A DNA stretch of 64,000 bases from Bacillota bacterium (GCA_023416585.1 JAEZHM010000059.1:49818-113817); one strand, 5' to 3'; positions 18,724 through 27,032 are shown, counted from the stretch's first letter. Numbers and translations: made by a program. The notes: generated from the letters alone by a model not told the origin.

Positions 18724-19410
18724 ATGGATCAGGATTTTACAGTACTCATCATTGAAGATGACCGCTATATCGCAAACTTTATGGCCCTGTCGCTGAAAAA
18801 GGAGCAATACCAAACGGTCATTGCGGCCACCGCCCAGGAGGGGCTGGCGCTTTGCTACGCCAACAACCCCGGCCTTATTCTTTTGGATCTTGGCCTCCCG
18901 GATATGGACGGCCTTGCAGTCATCAAGACCATCCGTTCCTTTTCCCAGGTGCCCATACTTGTTGTCTCTGCCAGAGGCCTGGAGCAGGAAAAAATCGACG
19001 CGCTGGACAGCGGCGCGGACGATTACATCGTCAAGCCATTCCATATGGGCGAACTTCTGGCGCGTATCCGCGTGGTGCGCCGCAAGTCACAGCAGCCCGC
19101 ATTGGGCGCCGTGTTCACCTGCGCCGGCCTTACCATGGACCAGGAAAAGCGCCGCGTCATCGTGGATGACAGGGAAGTCCACCTGACGCCCATGGAATAC
19201 CGGCTGCTGCAGCTATTGATCGCCAACAAGGGCAAGGTGCTTACCCATAACTATATCATCAAGGAAATCTGGGGCTATGGCGAAACCGGCGACCCCAAGG
19301 CCGTCCGCGTCTTCATGGCCAACCTCCGCAGGAAGATTGAAAAGGATACCCTTCATCCCCGCTTCATCCTTACCGAAATTGGCGTCGGGTACCGCTTCGC
19401 AGAGGAGTAG
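18724..19410 (+). CDS. kdpE: KdpE-like OmpR-family response regulator
   Basis: 228 residues from ATG 18724 behind AAAGGGA. The receiver domain has the acidic pair EDD, phospho-acceptor Asp in LLDLGLPDMDG, the Thr/Ser switch in VVSARG and Lys in DDYIVKPF. The C-terminal winged helix (about 130-228) has the KdpE-type HLTPMEYRLLQLL recognition region and the ending VGYRF. Phosphorylated by the upstream kinase, it would bind promoters of potassium-uptake genes. A perfect 18-bp hairpin closes the unit. No kdpFABC genes are in the window, so the targets may be the trk genes upstream. Confidence 0.88.
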   Translation: MDQDFTVLIIEDDRYIANFMALSLKKEQYQTVIAATAQEGLALCYANNPGLILLDLGLPDMDGLAVIKTIRSFSQVPILVVSARGLEQEKIDALDSGADDYIVKPFHMGELLARIRVVRRKSQQPALGAVFTCAGLTMDQEKRRVIVDDREVHLTPMEYRLLQLLIANKGKVLTHNYIIKEIWGYGETGDPKAVRVFMANLRRKIEKDTLHPRFILTEIGVGYRFAEE

Positions 19411-19428
19411 GGACATAAGGGGAAGAAT

Positions 19429-19466
19429 GCGGGGAGGGCGTCTTTTAAAAAAGACGCCCTCCCCGC
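19429..19466. terminator. 18-bp perfect hairpin terminator
   Basis: Stem 19429-19446 pairs perfectly with 19449-19466, leaving a 2-nt apex, with T and A runs at the stem tip. It lies between the KdpE-like gene and the convergent isomerase gene and can serve both strands. Confidence 0.75.
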
Positions 19467-19532
19467 ACCCTTCCAGTTACATTACATCCATATTCACCCA
19501 AGAAACAGTATCCGAAAGTTTGCGGTATGGCA

Positions 19533-20321
19533 TTACCTCAACTGTGTATTCACATAGGCAGCGGATTGCCTTAATCCCTCTATCGTCTTCGTTTCCAGCA
19601 CGGTCCGCAAGTTCAGCCTTCGCGCCATAATCAAGTATTTCATCACATCAATTTCTCCCGTACCCAGCGCCAAATGGCATCTTGATCCTAATGCATCATG
19701 AATATGCATATGGCAAAGCTTGCTTTCATATTGCAGAATGATATCTTCATCGCTGCCGCCCATACAGTAATTATGCCCTATGTCGAACGTGAGTGCGAAA
19801 GCATCGCTGTAAAGCAGCAGCCGCAATGCCTTTTGCGCGAACGGGTGATGATGCCCATCCGTATTTTCAACACAGATTTTGATTCCCGAACCGCCGATTG
19901 CTTTTTCGCACGCATTACGAAATGCCAGCATGCTGCCTAGATACGTATCCAAATATGCGTCGAACAAATAGACATTTTCACCGGTCATTTTAAAGTGCAC
20001 GCCGTGGTTCAGATGCATATTGAGGACCGGCGCATGAAGCGCTTTGGCCGCCTCCACCGTCTTAAGAGCCGTATCCATATAGGCCTTTGCCACAAGCGGA
20101 TTGAAATCGCAGGGATTCAGGTTCTCGTCCAGATGAATCGTATAGAATATACCGTACCTTTGAGCAATATCCGTAAATTCCTTTACATCCATATTCGCTG
20201 TCTGATATTGCGGCAGGTTCATATTCAGCTCAATAAACTGGAGCCCAAGCTCCCGGCATAAGGAAGCGCATTCCTCCAAGGTCTTTGTTTCCAGCAGTGA
20301 CGGCATGCCCAATTGCATCAT
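19533..20321 (-). CDS. Sugar phosphate isomerase/epimerase (xylose isomerase-like TIM barrel)
   Basis: 262 residues of the AP-endonuclease-2/xylose isomerase-like TIM-barrel family. Metal-ligand strands are visible: FIELNMN, YTIHLDEN, VLNMHLNHG, ICVENTDG, FALTFDIGHN, CHMHIHDA and VLETKT, giving the Glu, Asp, His and Glu ligand set of the family. It may isomerise or epimerise a sugar derivative; substrate unknown. It is the last gene of a four-gene minus-strand operon, starting 18 bp after the methyltransferase stop with GAGGAT upstream. Nothing in the other operon genes points to a sugar pathway, so its substrate cannot be inferred from context. Confidence 0.8.
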   Translation of the reverse strand: MMQLGMPSLLETKTLEECASLCRELGLQFIELNMNLPQYQTANMDVKEFTDIAQRYGIFYTIHLDENLNPCDFNPLVAKAYMDTALKTVEAAKALHAPVLNMHLNHGVHFKMTGENVYLFDAYLDTYLGSMLAFRNACEKAIGGSGIKICVENTDGHHHPFAQKALRLLLYSDAFALTFDIGHNYCMGGSDEDIILQYESKLCHMHIHDALGSRCHLALGTGEIDVMKYLIMARRLNLRTVLETKTIEGLRQSAAYVNTQLR

Positions 20322-20339
20322 ACTATCCTCAATTCAAGC

Positions 20340-21599
20340 TCATTCATACTTCCAAATGCTTTTCCTTCCCAGCACATCCACCACCTCAATGGCCAGCTGC
20401 CCCGTCAGCATGGGCACTTCCAGATTCGGTGCGAGCTCCGGGCTGTGCCTCAGCCTAGCGGCATGGCTGTGGGACACGAACACGCCTTCCTTCAAATATC
20501 CTGCTGACCATTGGTCCACCGCGTCCAGGGGACCAAATTGGAATCCCGCCGGTATCTTTTTAAGGCCCATTTCCTCGTTCAGTTCAAGCACATACCCCTT
20601 TAGCGCCACCTCATAAAATCCCAGGGCCGGCCGCACCTGTGCATCAAGCTGCGCTTCTAATTTGGCGCAGGGCCATTCCAGCAAAAAGTCCCGGTCAAGC
20701 AGCCTCTTCCTGGTTACAGATACGGCGCCTAAACCCGCATCCACACCAAGGAAGCGCCGTCCGTGATTTGCCGCCGCCACCAGGGTGGTTCCGGAGCCGC
20801 AGCAAAGGTCCGCCGCAAGGTCGCCTGGCCGTGTAGTGGTCAGCAGTATCCTCTCCAGCAGCCGCAGGGGCTTTTGCGTGTCATAACCCGTTCTTTGAGG
20901 ATCCTTCTGCTGCAGGTGGCTTACGTCCGTCCACACATCGCTGGGGTAGGCCGGCTCGTCCTCATAATAGGTGTATATCTTGCCATTTGCCCTGATGGTG
21001 CGGAAGGTACGGCCCTGCTCGTCCACCTGGCGGCGCATATGATTTTCCCGGTTCTCCGCCCGGCTGATAGGCGTTTTAGTGATATCAAAATAATAATCGT
21101 CACTCTTTTTGTATAACAAAATAATATCATGCTTGCGGCTGAAATGCTTCACCGCCCGGCCGCCCGTTTGATATACCCAAACGATTTCATTCACCAGATT
21201 CTTTTCACCGAAAATCTCATCACACAAAATTTTCAGATAGGCGTGCATCCGATAATCGATATGCAAAAAGAAAACCCCGGTTTCCCGCAGCAAGCCGTGG
21301 GCCAGGGTCAGCATATCACGCATGAAGGAAAGGTATTTTTCTTTATTCTGATACCTGTCGATGTACGCGGGCAGCACGACTTGACGCCTGCCGGTACGCC
21401 AGCCTTCCTCCCCCACGCGCATGCGGTACTGGAACACATCCCCCGTAAAAAAGGGCGGATCAATGTACAGGCACTGTACTTGGGAGGAGTATTCAGAAAG
21501 CAGCCTGCTGGAAAGCTGTAATGCGTCGCCCTGGAGCAGCAGCCCGCCTTCCCCCGTTCCGTGGCTTTCCATCCAAGCGCTGCCTTTACACCACATCAT
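20340..21599 (-). CDS. Orphan DNA methyltransferase (beta-class, DPPF)
   Basis: 419 residues. The catalytic motif DPPF (LYIDPPFFTG, near residue 47) precedes the SAM-binding motif DLCCGSGTTLVAA (near 268). This order, with the target-recognition region between them, is the beta class of N4-cytosine/N6-adenine methyltransferases. A TQKPLRLLERIL segment precedes the SAM motif, as in type III Mod subunits. About 110 extra C-terminal residues have no recognised domain. The start overlaps the upstream stop as ATGA. No restriction gene is adjacent, so it is an orphan or a repurposed enzyme. DPPF is an uncommon but known variant of DPPY. Confidence 0.85.
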   Translation of the reverse strand: MMWCKGSAWMESHGTGEGGLLLQGDALQLSSRLLSEYSSQVQCLYIDPPFFTGDVFQYRMRVGEEGWRTGRRQVVLPAYIDRYQNKEKYLSFMRDMLTLAHGLLRETGVFFLHIDYRMHAYLKILCDEIFGEKNLVNEIVWVYQTGGRAVKHFSRKHDIILLYKKSDDYYFDITKTPISRAENRENHMRRQVDEQGRTFRTIRANGKIYTYYEDEPAYPSDVWTDVSHLQQKDPQRTGYDTQKPLRLLERILLTTTRPGDLAADLCCGSGTTLVAAANHGRRFLGVDAGLGAVSVTRKRLLDRDFLLEWPCAKLEAQLDAQVRPALGFYEVALKGYVLELNEEMGLKKIPAGFQFGPLDAVDQWSAGYLKEGVFVSHSHAARLRHSPELAPNLEVPMLTGQLAIEVVDVLGRKSIWKYE

Positions 21600-22111
21600 A
21601 CATCCCTCCCGGCAAGGAATGATTGCTTCATCTCTTCATACCCGCTCAATTCTTTTGAAAGCAAAAGCAAAAAGGCCCGGTGCTTGTCCTCCCGCAAAAG
21701 ATGCTCCGCAGCGTCACGAACCGCGCTTACGAACTCCATTTTGAGGCCTTTCCTGCCGCTTTTCATCAGCGGACAAACAGGCCAAGCTCGCACATCCATG
21801 ATGATATTCGCCTTGGGACTTCCGTCCTCCTGCCCACACAGTTTGATTACCAGAGGAAAGATGCGGCAGGCAAGGGGCCGGTTTTCCCTTTCGCACATTC
21901 CATGGCAAATGAGCCGCTTGCCCAGCCTGTCCTCCGCGACGATTGCCCAGGAGCAGTCCTTGTAATACCGCTCCTCATCAGGGAACAGCAGCATCCCATC
22001 CTCCTCACCGCCCTGGCAGCAGGCGGATGCGCACCGATTTCCGCAGTCAAAGGCAAGGGGCGTCACGTCCCTCAGCAATTCCCGAGCCTTTTTTAGCCCA
22101 TCCGCTTCCAA
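21596..22111 (-). CDS. YkgJ-like CxxCxxCC metal-binding protein
   Basis: 171 residues with the zinc/iron-chelating cysteine cluster of the YkgJ family: CGNRCASACC near residue 23, CHGMCERENRPLACRIFPL near 69-87, and WPVCP near 110. Family members are thought to bind iron or zinc; role unproven. The likely start is the TTG at 22111, one nt after the mntP stop, with GAAGGGA upstream; no in-frame ATG is available before the conserved cysteines. The stop overlaps the methyltransferase start (ATGA). Location beside an Mn exporter makes metal handling plausible. Confidence 0.8.
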   Translation of the reverse strand: MEADGLKKARELLRDVTPLAFDCGNRCASACCQGGEEDGMLLFPDEERYYKDCSWAIVAEDRLGKRLICHGMCERENRPLACRIFPLVIKLCGQEDGSPKANIIMDVRAWPVCPLMKSGRKGLKMEFVSAVRDAAEHLLREDKHRAFLLLLSKELSGYEEMKQSFLAGRDV

Positions 22112-22112
22112 G

Positions 22113-22682
22113 CTACATCCCTTCCATCAAATGCTCTATCAATATTTTCAAGCCAATTATTATCAGTATGAATCCACCAGCCACACCTGCCCTGCGGCGT
22201 AAAAGACCCTTCAGTTTGGAGCCCAGCATCACGCCCGGCGTGCATAGCGCAAACGTGGTAAAGCCTATCACCAGCCCGTGCGAAGCGTTATACTCCCCCG
22301 ATACAGCCAGGGATACCCCTACCGCCAGCGCATCCATACTGGTGGCCAAGCCCAGCAAAAGCAGCCTGCTCAAACCCAAGGGATGAACCGGGCACTCCGC
22401 ATCGGGGCTGCATCGCAGTTCCTCCCAAATCATTCGCGCACCGGTGATCATAAGCAGCCCGAAAGCCGCCCAATGGTCCAGCATCAACAAACAGATTCGA
22501 AGCCCACGGCCCGTCATGAGCCCGATAGCCGGCATGACCGCCTGGAATAGCCCAAAACAAGCGCCCACCTTCAATGCCTGCCTAAGCTTCGCTCTATTCA
22601 GCAGCGCGCCTGTGGCTGCCGCAGCCGCCAAAGCATCGAGCGATACAGCCAGCGCCGTTGCCATCAGCTCCAAGCCGTCCAT
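22113..22682 (-). CDS. mntP: MntP-like manganese efflux pump
   Basis: About 189 residues in six hydrophobic helices, with the two family signatures ALAVSLDALAAA (helix 1) and GLATSMDALAVGVSLA (helix 4), whose aspartates are needed for Mn2+ export in known MntP. ATGs occur at 22688 and 22682; the second is preferred because AGAGGGGG abuts the first directly. It heads an operon with the CxxCxxCC protein, the methyltransferase and the isomerase. The leader carries hairpins and a terminator (see separate entry), consistent with attenuation. Confidence 0.85.
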   Translation of the reverse strand: MDGLELMATALAVSLDALAAAAATGALLNRAKLRQALKVGACFGLFQAVMPAIGLMTGRGLRICLLMLDHWAAFGLLMITGARMIWEELRCSPDAECPVHPLGLSRLLLLGLATSMDALAVGVSLAVSGEYNASHGLVIGFTTFALCTPGVMLGSKLKGLLRRRAGVAGGFILIIIGLKILIEHLMEGM

Positions 22683-22766
22683 GTCCATCCCCCTCTTAAA
22701 ACAAACAAACGGCGGTCGTTCGCGCCGTCCATTCCAGAAGGGTTATATGCATTCTATCACAAAAAA

Positions 22767-22858
22767 AGACGCCCCACAACGGGGCGAGATGTCATATGCA
22801 GGGTCATTCTCCATCCCACCCTGAGACGGCCAGAGCCTGCGGGCCCTGGACCCAAAGA
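22767..22858 (-). promoter_or_regulatory. Structured leader with terminator upstream of mntP
   Basis: Reading the minus strand toward mntP: a hairpin CCAGGGCC / GGCUCUGG (loop CGCA), then CAGGGU / ACCCUG, then an intrinsic terminator GCCCCG-loop-TGGGGC followed by seven T (ending near 22767), all before the start codon. A terminator inside a leader is typical of riboswitch or attenuator control. Manganese riboswitches (yybP-ykoY) often precede mntP, but I could not match the conserved loops here, so the class is unassigned. Confidence 0.5.
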
Positions 22859-22950
22859 GGAGGATACGAATTGATTCATGGAAAAAAGTGGGGTTCAAAT
22901 GCTTTTGCCCTGATGTCACATGCAAACGATAATGGGTTACAAAAAGAAAG

Positions 22951-22980
22951 GCCGCGAAGATGATCCATCCTCTTCGCGGC
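22951..22980 (-). terminator. Intrinsic terminator of the SDR gene
   Basis: Ten-bp perfect stem (GCCGCGAAGA / TCTTCGCGGC), 10-nt loop, followed on the minus strand by CTTTCTTTTTG. It ends the SDR gene 27 bp after its stop. Confidence 0.85.
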
Positions 22981-23007
22981 TAATTCGTAAAAATGGCATA
23001 GCCTCTT

Positions 23008-23895
23008 TTATGAAGACAGCTTCCCGCCGTTTACATGCAGTATCTGCCCTGTCACATAGGCGCTGTCGTCACAGGCCAGATATACATAGGTAGGCGCCAG
23101 TTCAAACGGCTGTGCGGCCCTGCCAAGCGGCGTATCCTTGCCGAACTGCTCCACATCCTGGGGGGAAAAGCTGGAGGGGATCAGCGGCGTCCACACGGGT
23201 CCGGGAGCGACGGCATTGACCCTGATACCCCTCTGGGCCAGCGACAGGGACAGCGACTTGGTGAAAGATACGATAGCGCCCTTGGTGGCGGAATAGTCGA
23301 TAAGTGTCTTGTCCCCCGCATAAGCGGTGATGGAGGTGGTGTTGATAATTTGGGACCCCGGCTTCATATGTTTCAAGCATGATTTTGCCATAAAAAAGTA
23401 GCTCATAACGTTGGTGTTGAAAGTCACGCCCAATTGATCGCTGGTGATATCCTCCAGGCTGTTTTGAGGGTACTGTACGGCTGCGTTGTTCACCAGCACG
23501 TCTACACGGCCAAAGGCGCGGATCACCTTGTTCACCGCATCAATGGCGGCCTGCTCGCTCTTTAAGTCGCAGGGCACCAACAGGCAGTGGCGGCCCAGGC
23601 CTTCCACCATCTTCAACGTTTCCTGGGCGTCCTGGTTCTCATTCAAATACAGTATGGCCACGTCCGCGCCTTCCTTGGCGAAAGCCATGGCTACAGCCTG
23701 GCCGATGCCGCTGTCACCGCCGGTAATGATCGCGGCACGCCCGGCCATTTTACCCGCGCCCTTATATTGCGGATTGTCCACAATGGGCTTGGGATTCATG
23801 CTCTTTTGGCTGCCGGGCTGGGCATTTTGGTGCTGAGGCGGAAAGTTTTGCGGCGCGGCGGGCGCCTGATAATCATAGGTTGAGGAATTTTGCAT
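23008..23895 (-). CDS. SDR-family oxidoreductase (general-stress YhdF/YghA type)
   Basis: 295 residues. A Pro/Gln-rich N-terminal extension (about 1-45) precedes a classical short-chain dehydrogenase: nucleotide loop TGGDSGIGQA, NNAAVQYP (NNAG motif), catalytic Ser in INTTSITAY, and YSATKGA (YxxxK). The ending GQILHVNGGKLSS is typical. Close families (YhdF, YdaD of Bacillus, YghA of E. coli) carry the same extension and the KPxxDNPQYKG segment. These NAD(P)-dependent enzymes act on aldehydes or glycerol-type substrates and are often stress-induced. Start behind AGGAGGT; single gene with its own terminator. Confidence 0.9.
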   Translation of the reverse strand: MQNSSTYDYQAPAAPQNFPPQHQNAQPGSQKSMNPKPIVDNPQYKGAGKMAGRAAIITGGDSGIGQAVAMAFAKEGADVAILYLNENQDAQETLKMVEGLGRHCLLVPCDLKSEQAAIDAVNKVIRAFGRVDVLVNNAAVQYPQNSLEDITSDQLGVTFNTNVMSYFFMAKSCLKHMKPGSQIINTTSITAYAGDKTLIDYSATKGAIVSFTKSLSLSLAQRGIRVNAVAPGPVWTPLIPSSFSPQDVEQFGKDTPLGRAAQPFELAPTYVYLACDDSAYVTGQILHVNGGKLSS

Positions 23896-24042
23896 AAGGT
23901 ACCTCCTAATACTGTTATAGCTTTATGTTCTTCTTAAGCCCAAAAGATTATGCGCAGCTCAGCGGCAGGAATCCCCGCATGCCTGTCGAAAAGAGGGACG
24001 GTATAGGTTAGCCGAATGATCAAATGCGAAAGGAATCATTTA

Positions 24043-24621
24043 ATGAAAAAGGACACAGTCTTTTCCTACTGGACGTTGTTTTTATCCACCTTCTATATCA
24101 GTGCCTTCACCTTTGGCGGCGGATATGTAATCGTGCCGCTGATGCGCAAAAGATTCGTGGAGCAGTACGGCTGGATTGAGGAGCAGGAGATGCTGGACCT
24201 GATCGCAATCGCCCAGTCCACGCCTGGACCCATTGCGGTAAATACGTCTATCCTGGTAGGTTACAGAATGGCAAAAGTGAAAGGCGCGCTGCTTACGATG
24301 TTCGGCACGGTGCTGCCGCCGCTGATCATATTGTCTATCCTGTCGTACGGATATTCAGCCTTCTCAAACAACGCGGTCGTACGCTCCATTCTCTGGGGCA
24401 TGCAAGCCGGTGTGGCCGCTGTGGTGGCCAATGTGGTGATCGGCATGGCCGCGTCAGTGCTCAAGCAAAAGCGCTGGCTGCCCATTGTTTTGATGGTGCT
24501 GGCATTTGCCGCAGCATTGTTTTTAAAGGTGAACGTGATATTCATCCTTTTGGCCTGCGGGGTAATAGGCGCTGCGGATATGCTGCTTACAGCCCGGAAG
24601 AAGGATGGTGATAAGGCATGA
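24043..24621 (+). CDS. Chromate transporter, first half-subunit
   Basis: 192 residues from ATG 24043 (AAAGGA upstream; an in-frame ATG at 24016 has none). It has about five or six membrane helices. The half-size CHR family signature is clear: FTFGGGYVIVPLM, then AIAQSTPGPIAVN with the conserved PGP. Paired short CHR proteins act together as a heterodimer; they export chromate in studied cases, though the native substrate in anaerobes is often unknown. The stop overlaps the next start (ATGA), so the two halves are translationally coupled. Confidence 0.88.
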   Translation: MKKDTVFSYWTLFLSTFYISAFTFGGGYVIVPLMRKRFVEQYGWIEEQEMLDLIAIAQSTPGPIAVNTSILVGYRMAKVKGALLTMFGTVLPPLIILSILSYGYSAFSNNAVVRSILWGMQAGVAAVVANVVIGMAASVLKQKRWLPIVLMVLAFAAALFLKVNVIFILLACGVIGAADMLLTARKKDGDKA

Positions 24622-25184
24622 TTTATCTTCAATTGCTTCTTAGCTTTATGCAGATCGGGCTCTTTAGCATCGGCGGCGGATATGCCGCGCTGCCACTTAT
24701 CCAGCAGCAGGTGGTTGACCTGCATGGGTGGCTTACGCTTTCCGAGTTTTCCGACGTGGTGGCCATATCTCAAATGACGCCGGGGCCTATCGCCATCAAT
24801 GCCGCCACCTTTGTGGGCATGCGGCTGGGCAGCATATTGGGCGCGGTGGTGGCTACCGCCGGCTGCGTGCTGCCTTCCTGCATCATAGTGCTGATATTGG
24901 CCAAGATCTATTACAAGTACAGGAACCTTACGCTCCTGCAGGGCATACTTGGCGGGCTCCGGCCTGCCGTGGTGGCTTTGATCGGTTCCGCGGGCATATC
25001 CATGATCGCCCTTGCCTTCTTTGGCACAAAGCTGAACGCGATCTTATGGAGCAATCTGGATGTTGTTGCCGTAGGCCTGTTTGCGGTGTCACTGGTCGCG
25101 CTTCGTATTTGGAAGAAAATCGATCCTGTGTTTGTAATCCTGGGTTCCGGGCTTGCGGGGATGTGCATTTCCTTTATCCGGTAA
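24618..25184 (+). CDS. Chromate transporter, second half-subunit
   Basis: 188 residues with the same fold as its upstream partner: FSIGGGYAALPLIQQQ, then AISQMTPGPIAINAATFVG, and five or six helices. It starts inside the stop of the first half (ATGA at 24618-24621). Together they equal one full-length ChrA of about 400 residues. A strong intrinsic terminator follows immediately. Confidence 0.88.
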   Translation: MIYLQLLLSFMQIGLFSIGGGYAALPLIQQQVVDLHGWLTLSEFSDVVAISQMTPGPIAINAATFVGMRLGSILGAVVATAGCVLPSCIIVLILAKIYYKYRNLTLLQGILGGLRPAVVALIGSAGISMIALAFFGTKLNAILWSNLDVVAVGLFAVSLVALRIWKKIDPVFVILGSGLAGMCISFIR

Positions 25185-25189
25185 AAGAA

Positions 25190-25226
25190 TCGCGCCTGGC
25201 TCTCATGAGCTGGGCGCGACTTTTTT
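25190..25226 (+). terminator. Intrinsic terminator after the chromate transporter pair
   Basis: TCGCGCC / GGCGCGA outer stem with an inner GCTC / GAGC, followed by CTTTTTTATT, 5 bp beyond the stop codon. Confidence 0.85.
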
Positions 25227-25309
25227 ATTCTTCCCTTCTCAATGCTTGAAACCATCCCTTCACGGGAAAGATGTAACGGTACCCGTAATTGATGGAAGAA
25301 GGGATCAGC

Positions 25310-26404
25310 ATGAAAATCAAGGCTCTGGTTGTACTGTTTTTGCTGGCCGCGCTGCTGCTAAGCAGTTGCGCCGCGCCCAGCACGGGCGGTACAGTCGTAA
25401 CCCCTCCCGCCACCACAATGCCCGTTCCCAGCACCACCGCCCCTGCCGCAGAACCCACCGCGGCCGGGGCGCGGGCTAACGATTACTTCCCGGTGCTTGA
25501 AAATTACCGTCTGACATATGAGGGCGTTGGAAACGAATACGCTTCCTATGTGGCATATACAGAGTTCCAGGAAGGAAACAAGCTTCAAAGGCGCATCGAC
25601 AATGGCGGCACGGTGACATCAAGGGTGTATAAATGGGAAAACGGCAAGCTCATCCGGGTGAACTCGGTGCCGGAGGCCTATGTGCGTGAGAACCTGCTGA
25701 ACGCTCCGGAAACGGAATCGGAAGTGCTGCTTCAGGAGCCGCTTATCACGGGCACAGCTTGGGACACTACAAACGCCAGGCGGTCCATTACCGGTATCGA
25801 TGTGCCTGTGCAAACGCCACTAGGCGCATACATTGCGCTGGAAGTAACGACCCAGGGAGCCGGTTATAAAATCCTGGATTATTATGCCAAGGGAATCGGC
25901 CTTATCAAATCAGCCTTCCAGTCCGGGGATATGGAAGTTGTTTCAACACTTGCCGAAATGAAAGGTGACGCACCATTTCTGCAGGTGATCAGGCTCTACT
26001 ATCCCGGTGCAGACGGCGCGGGTAGGTTTTACCGGGAAGTGCAGCTGGCTTTGACCACCAACATGGCGATGGACGCCGCTGTGAATGAAGCTTATCAGGT
26101 GGAGCCCAAAGGCAAGGCGGGCCGTGTATTTACCCCCGGCACACGCATATTGTCCATCCGGAAAAACACCGGCAGCGTATTGCATATTGACTTGAACCAG
26201 GCATTTATCACCGAGCGCACCGGCAGCCGTGCCTACGAGGAAGGCGTATTGCACAGCGTGGCCGACACCTTCGGCGAACTCTACCAGGCTGAGAAAATAC
26301 TTTTGACGGTGGAGGGAAAGCCTTATAAATCCAGCCAGTTCTCCATGCAGGAAGGAGAAACGCTGACTGTGGAGAAAACGCAAGCGCAGATCATCATTGA
26401 TTAA
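25310..26404 (+). CDS. GerMN-domain lipoprotein
   Basis: 364 residues from ATG 25310 (GAAGGGA upstream). A lipoprotein signal ends in LLLSSC. A Thr/Pro-rich spacer (about 25-60) leads to a domain with NYRLTYEGVGNEYASY near residue 70. The C-terminal 130 residues match the GerMN (sporulation/spore germination) domain: VQLALTTNMAMDAAVNEAYQ-like helix, VLHIDLNQAF, and HSVADTFGELYQAEKILLTV. GerM-type proteins act at the membrane in spore development. Alone on the transcript, with hairpins downstream. Function in sporulation is inferred. Confidence 0.8.
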   Translation: MKIKALVVLFLLAALLLSSCAAPSTGGTVVTPPATTMPVPSTTAPAAEPTAAGARANDYFPVLENYRLTYEGVGNEYASYVAYTEFQEGNKLQRRIDNGGTVTSRVYKWENGKLIRVNSVPEAYVRENLLNAPETESEVLLQEPLITGTAWDTTNARRSITGIDVPVQTPLGAYIALEVTTQGAGYKILDYYAKGIGLIKSAFQSGDMEVVSTLAEMKGDAPFLQVIRLYYPGADGAGRFYREVQLALTTNMAMDAAVNEAYQVEPKGKAGRVFTPGTRILSIRKNTGSVLHIDLNQAFITERTGSRAYEEGVLHSVADTFGELYQAEKILLTVEGKPYKSSQFSMQEGETLTVEKTQAQIIID

Positions 26405-26466
26405 ATATGCGGCTTGATTAGAGTAGAATCGAAAAATCATTTCCAATGCTATAACCCGGAGAGCAA

Positions 26467-26520
26467 CGAGGGGGCCGCGGCTCCCTCGTTTGCATTCGTC
26501 TCCTCCGGCTGTGCCGGAGG
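26467..26520. terminator. Two adjacent hairpins after the GerMN gene
   Basis: CGAGGG...CCCTCG with a G-rich interior (26467-26488) followed by TTTGC, then CCTCCGGC / GCCGGAGG with a 3-nt loop (26502-26520). The first is a plausible terminator for the lipoprotein gene. Confidence 0.6.
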
Positions 26521-26548
26521 GGCGGGGCGCTTGCGGAGCAAGCATTCC

Positions 26549-26698
26549 TTGCACGGTTTCCCGGCCCTATACCCTGCATAGGCCGAATGAAGTACTGGGC
26601 TGTGCAGGGTATACAGGAAAACCGTGCAAACTCGTTGAAAGCAGGCCTTTAGCCTGCTTTCAACGAAAAAAATATTGCCGGCTTAAAAAGCCGGCAAT
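26549..26698. repeat. Cluster of three palindromes
   Basis: Three stem-loops in a row: a compound one (26549-26559 with 26619-26629 and, inside it, 26568-26578 with 26603-26613, each 11 bp perfect); a 14-bp stem (26633-26646 with 26652-26665); and an 11-bp stem (26674-26684 with 26688-26698). The last arm, GCCGGCAATTCAG, recurs at 37489-37501. No coding potential seen. This covers the gap between the GerMN gene and the small ORF. Confidence 0.7.
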
Positions 26699-26714
26699 TC
26701 AGGTTGCATCATTC

Positions 26715-26852
26715 TTAGTTGCTGGTGGGATACGCGCGGTGATACTCAATATGCATATAATCCGCCAATCCCTGCTCCAAATGCATCTGACGGCTGTGGT
26801 CATCAATCAGCAGCAGTATAAACATCAAAGCCAGGAATATCAACAGTGCCAT
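26715..26852 (-). CDS. Small single-helix membrane protein
   Basis: 45 residues. The start at 26852 is supported by an AGGAGG ribosome binding site 8 nt upstream, the best evidence that it is real. The first 17 residues (MALLIFLALMFILLLID) are a membrane helix; the rest (HLEQGLADYMHIEYHRAYPT) is polar with several His and Tyr. No family recognised. It sits between the palindrome cluster and the divergent transglutaminase-like gene. Confidence 0.55.
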   Translation of the reverse strand: MALLIFLALMFILLLIDDHSRQMHLEQGLADYMHIEYHRAYPTSN

Positions 26853-27032
26853 GGAAGTTTCCTCCTCTTTCCGGTCCGCAGGGTTCCTGCAAACGTCCTT
26901 GTTTGCAAGTAAATTGTACCTCAAAACACCAAAAAAGGGAAGGGGTTTTGCAAGTTTTCCTGCATAATATTTTCGAAAATGCAACTTGCAAAATTCCATT
27001 TCCCTTGTTAAGAAAACATCAAAAAAACATGA

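Noticed and set aside
22767..22858. T-box leader
   Set aside because: CAGGGUGGGAU resembles a T-box core by a few bases, but the rest of the consensus is missing and mntP is not an amino-acid gene.
26549..26698. CRISPR array
   Set aside because: The repeats are inverted pairs of different sequence, not direct repeats with regular spacers.
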